A DNA stretch of 9,082 nt from Pseudomonadota bacterium (GTDB lineage Bacteria; Pseudomonadota; Gammaproteobacteria; Arenicellales; Poriferihabitantaceae), in NCBI GenBank assembly GCA_024226105.1, contig JAAELZ010000476.1:1-9082 (forward strand), written 5' to 3'. Shown here piece by piece: positions 1 through 5,779 of the stretch. Numbering within the stretch: the stretch's first letter is position 1; each line of letters opens with the position of its first letter. Below the pieces are notes generated by a model. It worked only from the letters and a program-made list of their open reading frames with translations. It ran no database searches and had not been told where the DNA came from. The position numbers and the translations under genes were made by a program.

Positions 1-1
1 A

Positions 2-661
2 TCCCTGCAGACTGCCGCCATTGTTCTCTCTGATCAATCGCTCGGGCAGAGCCGTGTATTGGTGGATCGCCCCGCAGATATTTCATTTGTCAGTGGCCGC
101 CAAATCCAGCAGGAAGAGCGTGAGGATTACCGGCGTTATGCGGTGAATGAGTCCGGTATCTCACCTATGGCGATTCCCGGCACACCTCTGTGCCAGTACA
201 CCGCCGATGGCCTCGAGCATACGCCGACCGGTACGCCCTCGAGCCGTGCAGAAGATCATTTGCAGCAGATGGATAAAAGGCAGAGAAAACTTGAACAATT
301 CGATTACGGCGATCATTGGGCCGAAATTGAGGGAGAAGGTGAAACCGCCGTATTAACCTGGGGGTCCAGTTGTTCGCCGGTAAGAGAGGCGGTGGAATTA
401 CTGCGTGCAGAGGGGGTGAAAATAAAACTGATTGCACCCCGCCTACTATTACCCGTGCAACCGGAACGGCTGGCCGATGAGTTGCAGGGCGTGAAAAGGG
501 TACTGGTAATAGAGCAGACCCACGGCGCTCAGTTTTATCGCTACCTGCGTGCTTACTACGATCTGGTAGATGAAGTCGACTCAATGGCGATTCCCGGGCC
601 CCTGGCGATTCGTCCCCTTGAAGTTTATAACAGGCTGAAGGCCTGGGAGTCAGGAAAATGA
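2..661 (+). CDS. korA: 2-oxoacid:acceptor oxidoreductase alpha subunit, C-terminal part (KorA-like, 5' truncated by window)
   Basis: The reading frame is open from the left edge, and its first whole codon is at position 2, so this is the last 219 residues of a longer protein rather than a short gene starting at 59. The fragment opens with a run ending LSDQSLGQSR. It continues with YTADGLEHTPTGTPSS and a C-terminal domain containing TWGSSCSPVREAVELL and VLVIEQTHGAQ. This layout is that of domain II plus the C-terminal domain of KorA-type alpha subunits. With the beta subunit, these oxidatively decarboxylate a 2-oxoacid (typically 2-oxoglutarate) with CoA to the acyl-CoA, passing electrons to ferredoxin in the cytoplasm. 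The alpha subunit helps form the CoA and substrate site. Its stop codon overlaps the korB ATG (ATGA at 658-661), implying coupled translation. Family membership is secure. The 2-oxoglutarate preference is inferred from overall similarity, and other 2-oxoacids remain possible. Confidence 0.92.
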   Translation, partial: SLQTAAIVLSDQSLGQSRVLVDRPADISFVSGRQIQQEEREDYRRYAVNESGISPMAIPGTPLCQYTADGLEHTPTGTPSSRAEDHLQQMDKRQRKLEQFDYGDHWAEIEGEGETAVLTWGSSCSPVREAVELLRAEGVKIKLIAPRLLLPVQPERLADELQGVKRVLVIEQTHGAQFYRYLRAYYDLVDEVDSMAIPGPLAIRPLEVYNRLKAWESGK

Positions 662-1497
662 ATTTAGCTTGCCCGCATGTCGCTTTAAAGGCAAAGGACT
701 ACAAATCGACTACCAAACCGGTGTGGTGCCCGGGCTGTGGTGATTACGGCGTACTACTGTCTATCACCAAGGCGATGGCGGAACTGGAACTGAAACCCGA
801 ACAGGTGGCACTCATTTCCGGCATCGGCTGTTCATCACGTATGCCCGCTTACCTGAATGTCTACGGTTTTCATGCCGTTCACGGTCGTGCCCTGCCGGTC
901 GCCACCGGCCTTAAGGTTTCCCGGCCGGATCTTACGGTGCTGGCAGCGGGTGGTGATGGAGATGGGTTTTCCATTGGCGGAAACCATTTTCTTCAGGCCT
1001 GTCGCCGTAACGTAGATATGACGTATATTGTTATGGATAATCAGGTCTACGGTATGACCAAGGGCCAGGCCTCTCCCACCACCGAGGCAAACTGGGACAA
1101 AAGTAAGTTAACCCCGGGCGGCCCTAAAATAAATCCATTCCTGCCCCTGGTAATTGCGTTGGCCTCGGGTGCTAATTTTATTGCACGTACTTCCAGTTCG
1201 GACACCAATGCCACGGCCAAAGCGATTGCTGAAGGCATTCGTCACCCCGGTTTTTCTTTTATCCACGTACTAAGCCCCTGTGTTACTTATCGCCCCGAGC
1301 AGCGGCAGTGGAAGAAAATGGTTCATCCTGCTCCGCGTGAATTTACCGATGATCCCGCAGTAGCAGCACACCGCCTGATGGGCGACGATAATTTTTATGT
1401 AGGCACTCTCTACAAGGGTAATCGGCCTCCCTATCAGCCTGACCTTAACAGTACGGTAGAGCATCTTTCTGAGCTTGAAGCGGGGTTCAGAGTATGA
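658..1497 (+). CDS. korB: 2-oxoacid:ferredoxin oxidoreductase beta subunit (KorB-like)
   Basis: This complete 279-residue protein is the thiamine-diphosphate-binding subunit of a 2-oxoacid:ferredoxin oxidoreductase. The TPP and Mg motif begins GDGDGFSIGGNH near residue 99 and closes with VMDNQVYGMTKGQ near 126-137. An N-terminal CPGCGDYG (C24, C27), GIGCSSRMP (C58) and LSPCVT (C208) supply four cysteines, spaced like those that hold the single [4Fe-4S] cluster in two-subunit enzymes of this family. HGRALPVATGLK near 75-86 is also typical. The length is normal for KorB. The ATG at 658 overlaps the korA stop and has GGGAG at 645-649 about eight bases upstream. The stop overlaps the next gene's ATG. 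No third subunit of the kind (FAD/NAD(P)-binding) found in Thauera/Azoarcus relatives is present downstream, although one could lie upstream of the window. Subunit identity is very secure; substrate is inferred. Confidence 0.95.
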   Translation: MNLACPHVALKAKDYKSTTKPVWCPGCGDYGVLLSITKAMAELELKPEQVALISGIGCSSRMPAYLNVYGFHAVHGRALPVATGLKVSRPDLTVLAAGGDGDGFSIGGNHFLQACRRNVDMTYIVMDNQVYGMTKGQASPTTEANWDKSKLTPGGPKINPFLPLVIALASGANFIARTSSSDTNATAKAIAEGIRHPGFSFIHVLSPCVTYRPEQRQWKKMVHPAPREFTDDPAVAAHRLMGDDNFYVGTLYKGNRPPYQPDLNSTVEHLSELEAGFRV

Positions 1498-2024
1498 GGG
1501 GGGCGGTGGTAAACTGTGAAACCCTGCTGGTGCATACGCTTGTCATTTTGTCGGAGACCGGGGAATGTTACGAGATGTTTGCCGACCAGCTGAAGGTGGC
1601 GAATAATAGCGAAACGGCTGAGTTGTTCGATGAACTGGCCGAGGTGCAGCATAAACGCACGGGCAACCTGGAAAAGATGATGGAAGGGCTTGAGCGCCCG
1701 CATATCTCTCCCTGGGATTTCACCTGGGATGCCGACCATAGCCCGGAAATGCCGACCATCAATGCCGCTGTTCACTACCTGATGACCCCCCACCAGGTGC
1801 TGTCGCTGGCGGTTAATGTTGAACAGTGGGCGATTGAGTTTTTCACCTGGGTTGACCAATGTAATAGCAACGGGAAAGGCGATGATGCGTTGCGGCAGTT
1901 GGCCCGGCAGTTCAGTCACGATGCAGAGAAATTTAGAAAACAGCTGCTAAAACGGCAGGAATCATTCCCGCCGCCTGAGGAGGGGTGGGATCATGATCCG
2001 GATCCGCCGTTGATACAGGAGTAA
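1494..2024 (+). CDS. Ferritin-like four-helix protein with incomplete diiron motif
   Basis: This 176-residue soluble protein has no signal peptide. Its pattern fits a rubrerythrin/bacterioferritin-like four-helix bundle. Helix 1 spans about residues 9-35 and contains ETGECYEMF (E21, E24). Helix 2 carries E50-V-Q-H53, the classic ExxH iron ligand pair. Helix 3 holds NVEQWAIEFF with E110. In helix 4 (LARQFSHDAEKF), aligning by eye to the usual LAxxExxHAE places F140 where Glu is expected and D143 where His is expected. A full diiron site is therefore doubtful; one iron, another metal or a structural role is possible. Residues 68-91 form a Pro/Asp/His-rich linker between helices 2 and 3, and the tail from 157 is acidic and proline-rich. 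The ATG overlaps the korB stop (ATGA, 1494-1497), tying it to the oxidoreductase. I do not recognise a named family. The fold call is moderately sure, and any role in iron supply or oxygen protection is inference. Confidence 0.65.
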   Translation: MRGAVVNCETLLVHTLVILSETGECYEMFADQLKVANNSETAELFDELAEVQHKRTGNLEKMMEGLERPHISPWDFTWDADHSPEMPTINAAVHYLMTPHQVLSLAVNVEQWAIEFFTWVDQCNSNGKGDDALRQLARQFSHDAEKFRKQLLKRQESFPPPEEGWDHDPDPPLIQE

Positions 2025-2047
2025 ACCTTGTTCGCGTGGATGCAAAG

Positions 2048-2470
2048 ATGAAGACCAACAAGATAGATCATATTTGTATTGCGGTGCGGGATCTTGAGCA
2101 GGCAAAAAGAATTTGGGAGCCGGTGTTTGGCAAGCGCGAACCGGATGACAGCTATATTGATGAAACCGAGAAAATTAAGGTCGCACGCTACTATCTGGGC
2201 GAAGTCGGTTTCGAGCTGATGGAGTCTACTTCAGAGGACGGAGATGTCGCCAGATTTATAGATCGGCGGGGTGAAGGTGTCATGCTGGTGAGTTTTAAGG
2301 TTGATAGTGCCCGGGATGCAATGGCGGAGCTTGAGCCGCAGGGTTATCCGTTTATAGGAGGTGCCCGTCCGTTTCGGGAGGGGGAGTTTGCCTTTATTCA
2401 CCCAAAGAAGATGAATGGCGTGCTGCTGGAACTCATTGATGATAAACCTGAGAGGGGGCTGAAAAAGTGA
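2048..2470 (+). CDS. VOC-superfamily protein, methylmalonyl-CoA epimerase-like but lacking central His-His
   Basis: This is a 140-residue protein of the vicinal-oxygen-chelate fold. KIDHICIAVRDLEQAK at the N-terminus and FAFIHPKKMNGVLLELID at the C-terminus match methylmalonyl-CoA epimerase-like proteins, giving two plausible metal ligands, H8 and E128. Where epimerases usually read GEGxHHIAF, this protein reads GEGVMLVSF (residues 75-83). The histidine ligand expected there is gone, so epimerase activity should not be assumed. It may bind another ligand, or a CoA ester, without that chemistry. The start is uncertain: ATG 2048 gives the usual short N-terminus, while in-frame GTG 2036 adds four residues and lies 14 bases after AGGAG (2017-2021). 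It follows the ferritin-like gene closely, and its stop overlaps the next gene's GTG. The superfamily call is firm; the function is unknown. Confidence 0.72.
   Translation: MKTNKIDHICIAVRDLEQAKRIWEPVFGKREPDDSYIDETEKIKVARYYLGEVGFELMESTSEDGDVARFIDRRGEGVMLVSFKVDSARDAMAELEPQGYPFIGGARPFREGEFAFIHPKKMNGVLLELIDDKPERGLKK
2451..2458 (+). promoter_or_regulatory. Strong ribosome binding site deciding a GTG start
   Basis: AGAGGGGG lies eight bases before the GTG at 2467, inside the end of the VOC coding region. This supports the GTGA overlap start of the small downstream gene, which has no ATG in frame near its beginning. Confidence 0.6.
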
Positions 2471-2727
2471 GCGCAACAAATAAAGACGACTTTAAGCCTG
2501 GCGATATCATCCTGCATCAGGGTGAAGCCTACCAGGTCTATGAAAACCTGGGGTCAAAAGGCAGGGTGGCCGCATTCCCTGGAGACGATGTCGAGATGAT
2601 CGAAATGGAATGGGATGAGCAATGTCGAAAAATAGGCAGCGAACCGCTGCCCGGACCCACTCCCTGCGCTACGGGAGACAGCTGCCCCTCAAATCAACAG
2701 GCGTTTGTTAAGTTTGACAGGCATTAG
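2467..2727 (+). CDS. Small conserved-looking protein of unknown function, last gene of the kor unit
   Basis: This 86-residue soluble protein starts at GTG, which overlaps the VOC stop (GTGA, 2467-2470), and is preceded by a strong Shine-Dalgarno sequence. The first 57 residues (FKPGDIILHQGEAYQVYENL, then GRVAAFPGDDVEMIEMEW) alternate short beta-like stretches and glycine turns, suggesting a small SH3-like barrel. The last 30 residues are a Pro/Ser/Gly-rich tail with C67 and C73; a third cysteine is at 53. There is no signal peptide or membrane helix. The arrangement, not homology, is the main clue: it is translationally coupled to the end of the kor unit, so it may be an accessory or assembly factor for that enzyme. 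I do not recognise the family. The clean overlap, good ribosome site and plausible globular composition make it likely to be a real gene. Confidence 0.7.
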   Translation: MSATNKDDFKPGDIILHQGEAYQVYENLGSKGRVAAFPGDDVEMIEMEWDEQCRKIGSEPLPGPTPCATGDSCPSNQQAFVKFDRH

Positions 2728-2745
2728 GCATGTTTTATTGCCTGT
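2717..2745 (+). terminator. Inverted repeat at end of kor unit, possible weak terminator
   Basis: ACAGGCA (2717-2723) and TGCCTGT (2739-2745) form a perfect 7-bp stem around a 15-base loop, overlapping the stop codon of the 86-residue gene. The following bases (ATCCTTTATTT) are only partly T-rich. It could end the kor transcript or stabilise the 3' end, but it is too weak to be confident. Confidence 0.3.
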
Positions 2746-2762
2746 ATCCTTTATTTGCGCTC

Positions 2763-2791
2763 TTGAATTGAAGCGTCATTCCTCCGAGAAT
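2763..2791 (+). promoter_or_regulatory. Possible sigma-70-type promoter for ppiC
   Basis: TTGAAT (2763-2768) and GAGAAT (2786-2791) are separated by 17 bases and each matches the consensus at four of six positions. The site lies in the 94-base gap before ppiC, the largest non-coding gap in the window, and would give ppiC its own transcript. The match is modest and could be chance. Confidence 0.3.
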
Positions 2792-2821
2792 AGCCACTTC
2801 ATTTATTAACAGGTTTAAACC

Positions 2822-3100
2822 ATGTCAAGAGCTTCAGCACGTCACATATTGGTCGATAACGAAGATCAATGCCTCGCCCTCAAACAACAAATTTCAGAAG
2901 GCGCAGATTTTGCAGAATTAGCAAAACAACATTCCAGCTGCCCATCCGGTAAACAGGGCGGTGAGCTAGGCGAATTTGGCCCCGGGCAAATGGTGGCTGA
3001 GTTTGATAAGGTCGTATTTAGTGCACCCGTAAAGGAAGTTCAAGGTCCGGTTAAGACCCAGTTCGGCTATCATCTCCTGGAAGTAACTGCGCGCGATTAA
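2822..3100 (+). CDS. ppiC: Parvulin-type peptidyl-prolyl cis-trans isomerase, single-domain cytoplasmic PpiC
   Basis: This 92-residue enzyme consists of just one parvulin domain, the size of E. coli PpiC (93 residues). It interconverts cis and trans Xaa-Pro bonds during protein folding. Active-site positions are visible: H8 in ARHILV, C40 in HSSCPSGKQGG, and H84 in FGYHLLEV. The hallmark GGELGEFGPGQMVAEFD lies at 46-62. There is no signal peptide, so it should be cytoplasmic. The ATG at 2822 has AGG at 2811-2813, eight bases upstream. It is on the same strand as the kor unit but is separated by 94 bases with a possible terminator and promoter, so it is probably an independent housekeeping gene. 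It converges with the aromatic-acid operon. Identification is secure. Confidence 0.95.
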   Translation: MSRASARHILVDNEDQCLALKQQISEGADFAELAKQHSSCPSGKQGGELGEFGPGQMVAEFDKVVFSAPVKEVQGPVKTQFGYHLLEVTARD

Positions 3101-3136
3101 ATCAGAAAACCTCAGCATCACCCCGGCGTGTTCGAT

Positions 3137-3167
3137 GACTGAAATCCCATCGTGTCGCTTTTCAGTC
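3137..3167. terminator. Inverted repeat between convergent genes, possible bidirectional terminator
   Basis: GACTGAAA (3137-3144) and TTTCAGTC (3160-3167) are perfect complements around a 15-base loop. They sit in the 73-base gap between the ppiC stop and the thioesterase stop, where a shared terminator would be expected. The stem is short and AT-rich, and neither side has a strong T tract, so function as an intrinsic terminator is uncertain. Confidence 0.4.
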
Positions 3168-3173
3168 TGCCGC

Positions 3174-3581
3174 TTAATCTAAAATGAGTTTGCGTAGTTT
3201 CAGCGGCCATTGCGCTGGTTTGACCTGATCGCCTCTTTTATCGACGTAAATCAGCGTAGAGTTCATGCTAAAACGTTTTTCTGAATTGCAGTATGCCGTT
3301 ATGGAAAGGTCCAGACTGGAGGCGCCGAGGCGTTTTGCTTCAAGCTCAAAATCGAGAATGTCTCCATGATAGCTTGGCGCATGAAACGTCGTTTCCAGGT
3401 GAACAGTAGGAATGCCTGCCTGCATCGGGCCGTGCAGCGTTTCAAATGATACACCAAGCTGTTCTGAAAACCACTCTTCTACTACCGCATTGACCATTTC
3501 AAAGTAGCGAGGATAGAAAACAATTCCGGCGGGGTCGCAATGCTGGAACAGGACTTTTTGCTGGTTCTTAAAGAGGCTCAT
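3174..3581 (-). CDS. Hotdog-fold acyl-CoA thioesterase, 4-hydroxybenzoyl-CoA thioesterase/YbgC type
   Basis: This 135-residue single hotdog-domain protein should hydrolyse an acyl- or aroyl-CoA to the free acid and CoA in the cytoplasm. The motif HCDPAGIVFYPRYFEM (residues 14-29) contains D16, equivalent to the catalytic Asp of the 4-hydroxybenzoyl-CoA thioesterase class. It is followed by the long hotdog helix (NAVVEEWF) and beta strands such as SLDLSITAYC. I prefer the ATG at 3581, which gives the family's usual short N-terminus; an in-frame TTG at 3614 would add eleven residues and sit 9 bases from the ligase stop. It is the last gene of the minus-strand operon, directly after an aromatic acyl-CoA ligase, so an aroyl-CoA such as benzoyl- or hydroxybenzoyl-CoA is a reasonable substrate. 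That substrate is inferred from context only. Confidence 0.85.
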   Translation of the reverse strand: MSLFKNQQKVLFQHCDPAGIVFYPRYFEMVNAVVEEWFSEQLGVSFETLHGPMQAGIPTVHLETTFHAPSYHGDILDFELEAKRLGASSLDLSITAYCNSEKRFSMNSTLIYVDKRGDQVKPAQWPLKLRKLILD

Positions 3582-3623
3582 TTTAATTTGTTCAGGCTGA
3601 TTTATAACGGTCAACTTAAGGAT

Positions 3624-5219
3624 TCAGGAAGGTGCGCGTCGATTCAATTCGGCGCATTTCTCCTTCAATTTGTAGCGTTGTATTTTTCCGGTTGCGGTTT
3701 TGGGTAATGCTTTGCGAAATTCAATCCAGCGCGGGTATTTCCAGAACTCAATATTTTCTTTGGCATGGTTTTTCAGATCTTCTGCCAGGTTATCGCTTTG
3801 CTCGACGCCCTCCTGCAGTATCACGAAGGCTTTCGGTTTTAGATTGCCGTGGCCATCCTCATGCGGAACCACGGCCGCTTCCAGGACTTTCTCGTGCGCA
3901 ATCAGCGAGGATTCAACTTCGAACGGGGAGACCCAGTTCCCACCGGATTTGAACATGTCATCTGCGCGACCACAGTATACATAGTAGCCCCGGTCGTTCT
4001 GAAAGTACTTGTCTCCACTGTAGGCCCATGGGCCGATAAAGGTAGTGTGATTTTTCTCGCGCTGGTTATGGTAGCCGTTGCAGGCGCTTGGCGCTTTTAC
4101 CATAAGTTCACCAATTTCACCCCTGGGAACCTGGTTACCGTCTTCATCTACCAGTCGTAAATCGTAACCCGGTACCGCTATACCTGAACACCCGTATTGA
4201 ATATCCCCTGAACGATTACTCAGATAGGTTTGCAACATCTCCGTAGAGCCAACGCCATCGAGAACTTCAACACCAAAACGGGCCTCGAACGCACGCCCGA
4301 TCTCTTCGGGCAAAGCCTCTCCGGCAGAGACACAACGCCGCAAACGACAGGAGCCGGTATCACGATTGTTTTCGGGATCGGCCAAAATTGCTGCATACAA
4401 GGTCGGCACGCCGCAAAACAGGGTCGGCTGATATTGGCGTAAAATATTCATTACCGCCTCGGGTGTGGGACGGCCTGCGAACAATACCGTGGTGGCACCT
4501 ACATCCAGCGGGAAGCTCATGCCATTGCCAAGCCCATAGGCGAAACACAACTTGGCCGCGGAATAGACGATGTCCGATTCACGAATGCCCAGCACCTCAT
4601 GACCATACAGTTTGGCCGTCCAGTAGGGATTGGCATGACGGTGAATGACGCCCTTTGGGTTGCCGGTTGAGCCGGATGAATACAGCCAGAAGCAGGCGTC
4701 ATCGCGGGTTGTTTTCGCAGCTGCCAGCTTGCCTGGAGCCTTCCCCAAAAAGGTCTGCAAGCCACGCTCATCCTCGTTGCCAACAATCACCACCTGCTCA
4801 AGGTTATTCAGTTCCTTCAGTAGCGGTTCTACGGTGGCATAGACGGGTTGACTGATAAACAGGATTTGAGCACGACAATCGTTGAGGATGTATCGATAAT
4901 GTTCGGTGGTGAGCAGAGTATTAATTGCGACCGGCACCACACCCGCTTTGATCGCGCCCCAGAACAGCGCCGGGAAATCGAATGTATCCTGTACGATCAT
5001 CGCAATGCGTGATTCCTGGCGTACTCCGGCCTTTTTCAGGGCGTTACCCGCCTGGTTGACGCGCCGGGCCAGATCACGGTAGCTATACTCGCCCTTGGCG
5101 TCAATGAACGCGATCTTATCGCTACGCCCTTCGTCAATATGGCGGTCTATAAAATACGTCGCCGCGTTGAAATCGCGTTCAATCTGGTTTTCGTCGACCT
5201 GGATTGAATCTGGGTTCAT
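3624..5219 (-). CDS. Benzoate-CoA ligase-family aromatic acyl-CoA ligase (AMP-forming)
   Basis: This 531-residue ANL-superfamily enzyme activates a carboxylate with ATP, forming the acyl-adenylate and then the CoA thioester. Visible motifs are the P-loop YSSGSTGNPKG (180-190), FAYGLGNG (226-233), DGVGSTEM (321-328), YSGDKYF (400-406), the hinge region YCGRADDMFKSGGNWVSPFE (415-434), and PKTATGKIQRYK (506-517) with the catalytic lysine K512. The N-terminal NAATYFIDRHIDEGRSDKIA and overall length are characteristic of benzoate-CoA ligases. Where many benzoate ligases read STEMLHIFLSN, this one reads STEMLQTYLSN. The pocket positions usually His-Ile are Gln330-Thr331, so the substrate may be a substituted benzoate or another aromatic acid. 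The ATG at 5219 has only a weak ribosome site. It lies 42 bases after the cupin gene and just before the thioesterase gene, in an operon with an ABC importer. Family assignment is firm; the exact substrate is open. Confidence 0.92.
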   Translation of the reverse strand: MNPDSIQVDENQIERDFNAATYFIDRHIDEGRSDKIAFIDAKGEYSYRDLARRVNQAGNALKKAGVRQESRIAMIVQDTFDFPALFWGAIKAGVVPVAINTLLTTEHYRYILNDCRAQILFISQPVYATVEPLLKELNNLEQVVIVGNEDERGLQTFLGKAPGKLAAAKTTRDDACFWLYSSGSTGNPKGVIHRHANPYWTAKLYGHEVLGIRESDIVYSAAKLCFAYGLGNGMSFPLDVGATTVLFAGRPTPEAVMNILRQYQPTLFCGVPTLYAAILADPENNRDTGSCRLRRCVSAGEALPEEIGRAFEARFGVEVLDGVGSTEMLQTYLSNRSGDIQYGCSGIAVPGYDLRLVDEDGNQVPRGEIGELMVKAPSACNGYHNQREKNHTTFIGPWAYSGDKYFQNDRGYYVYCGRADDMFKSGGNWVSPFEVESSLIAHEKVLEAAVVPHEDGHGNLKPKAFVILQEGVEQSDNLAEDLKNHAKENIEFWKYPRWIEFRKALPKTATGKIQRYKLKEKCAELNRRAPS

Positions 5220-5261
5220 TTTAGGTTTTAGCCTGGATAGCTCTTGAATGATTCGGGCGGT

Positions 5262-5732
5262 TTATCTGGCCTCGGTGAATTCAATTTTTCCGTTGGGCAG
5301 CATGTAGAGCACAACAGCCTCGCCGTTGGTAACGGTAGGGTGATGCGCCGACCCGGGTTCATAAACGCACCATCCGCGGCCCTTGCCATCAAACAGAGCT
5401 TCGCTTGTCACCGGCATGATCATGCAGATCTCTCCTTCAGGATGCCGATGGTGCGGGCCGACGATATTATTCAAATCAACCACATCGACACTCAGATTAT
5501 GGGTTTCGACCGATGGTTCGATAATACGGCCAAAGCGCCGGCCCTCGCCACCCTGGGAACACATCCACCCCTCGGAAATCGCCTGATGGCAGGCTTTTTC
5601 GATTGCCTCGAAGGTTTTGCCGTGCGCTGGAAACTGTTGATCAAGCGCATCCGCAAGATTATTTTCGATTTGTCGGCCGTTTATATAGTCGGCAACAGGT
5701 TGCAACAAGGATTGGAACTCAGTGATATTCAT
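5262..5732 (-). CDS. Cupin protein of the DUF4863 / 4-hydroxylaminobenzoate lyase (PnbB)-like family
   Basis: This 156-residue protein has a helical N-terminal part (about 1-55) and a C-terminal single-stranded beta-helix. Cupin motif 1 is GPHHRHPEGEICMIMPV, with H95, H97 and E101. Motif 2 is PGSAHHPTVTNGEAVVLYML, with H130 or H131. Together these make a likely 2-3 His plus Glu metal site. GWMCSQGGEGRRFGRIIEPS (55-74) and SVDVVDL are further marks I associate with the DUF4863 family. To my recollection, that family includes PnbB, which converts 4-hydroxylaminobenzoate to protocatechuate and ammonia, and members often sit in benzoyl-CoA (box) gene clusters with unproven roles. The start is clear: GAGG (5740-5743 on the opposite strand) lies seven bases before the ATG. 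It sits between the ABC ATPase and the ligase, so it probably acts on an aromatic acid or its CoA ester. The cupin fold is secure, the family fairly secure, and the reaction unknown. Confidence 0.8.
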   Translation of the reverse strand: MNITEFQSLLQPVADYINGRQIENNLADALDQQFPAHGKTFEAIEKACHQAISEGWMCSQGGEGRRFGRIIEPSVETHNLSVDVVDLNNIVGPHHRHPEGEICMIMPVTSEALFDGKGRGWCVYEPGSAHHPTVTNGEAVVLYMLPNGKIEFTEAR

Positions 5733-5779
5733 AATTCAGCCTCATAGAACAATAAATGGGGTTTTCAGCCTAATACCCG

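Noticed and set aside
1434..1919. A 161-codon open frame on the - strand opposite the ferritin-like gene
   Set aside because: It runs antisense across the korB end and the ferritin-like gene. The + frame has the overlapping start and helical pattern, while the minus frame shows no family features.
5244..5747. A 167-codon open frame on the + strand across the cupin region
   Set aside because: It is the antisense shadow of the minus-strand cupin gene, whose cupin motifs, ribosome site and operon spacing make it the real coding strand. The + frame has no recognisable domain.
5735..5771. An 8-base direct repeat TTCAGCCT (5735-5742 and 5764-5771) between the LivF-like and cupin genes
   Set aside because: It is short enough to occur by chance. 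One copy overlaps the cupin ribosome site, and there is no third copy or symmetrical arrangement to suggest an operator.
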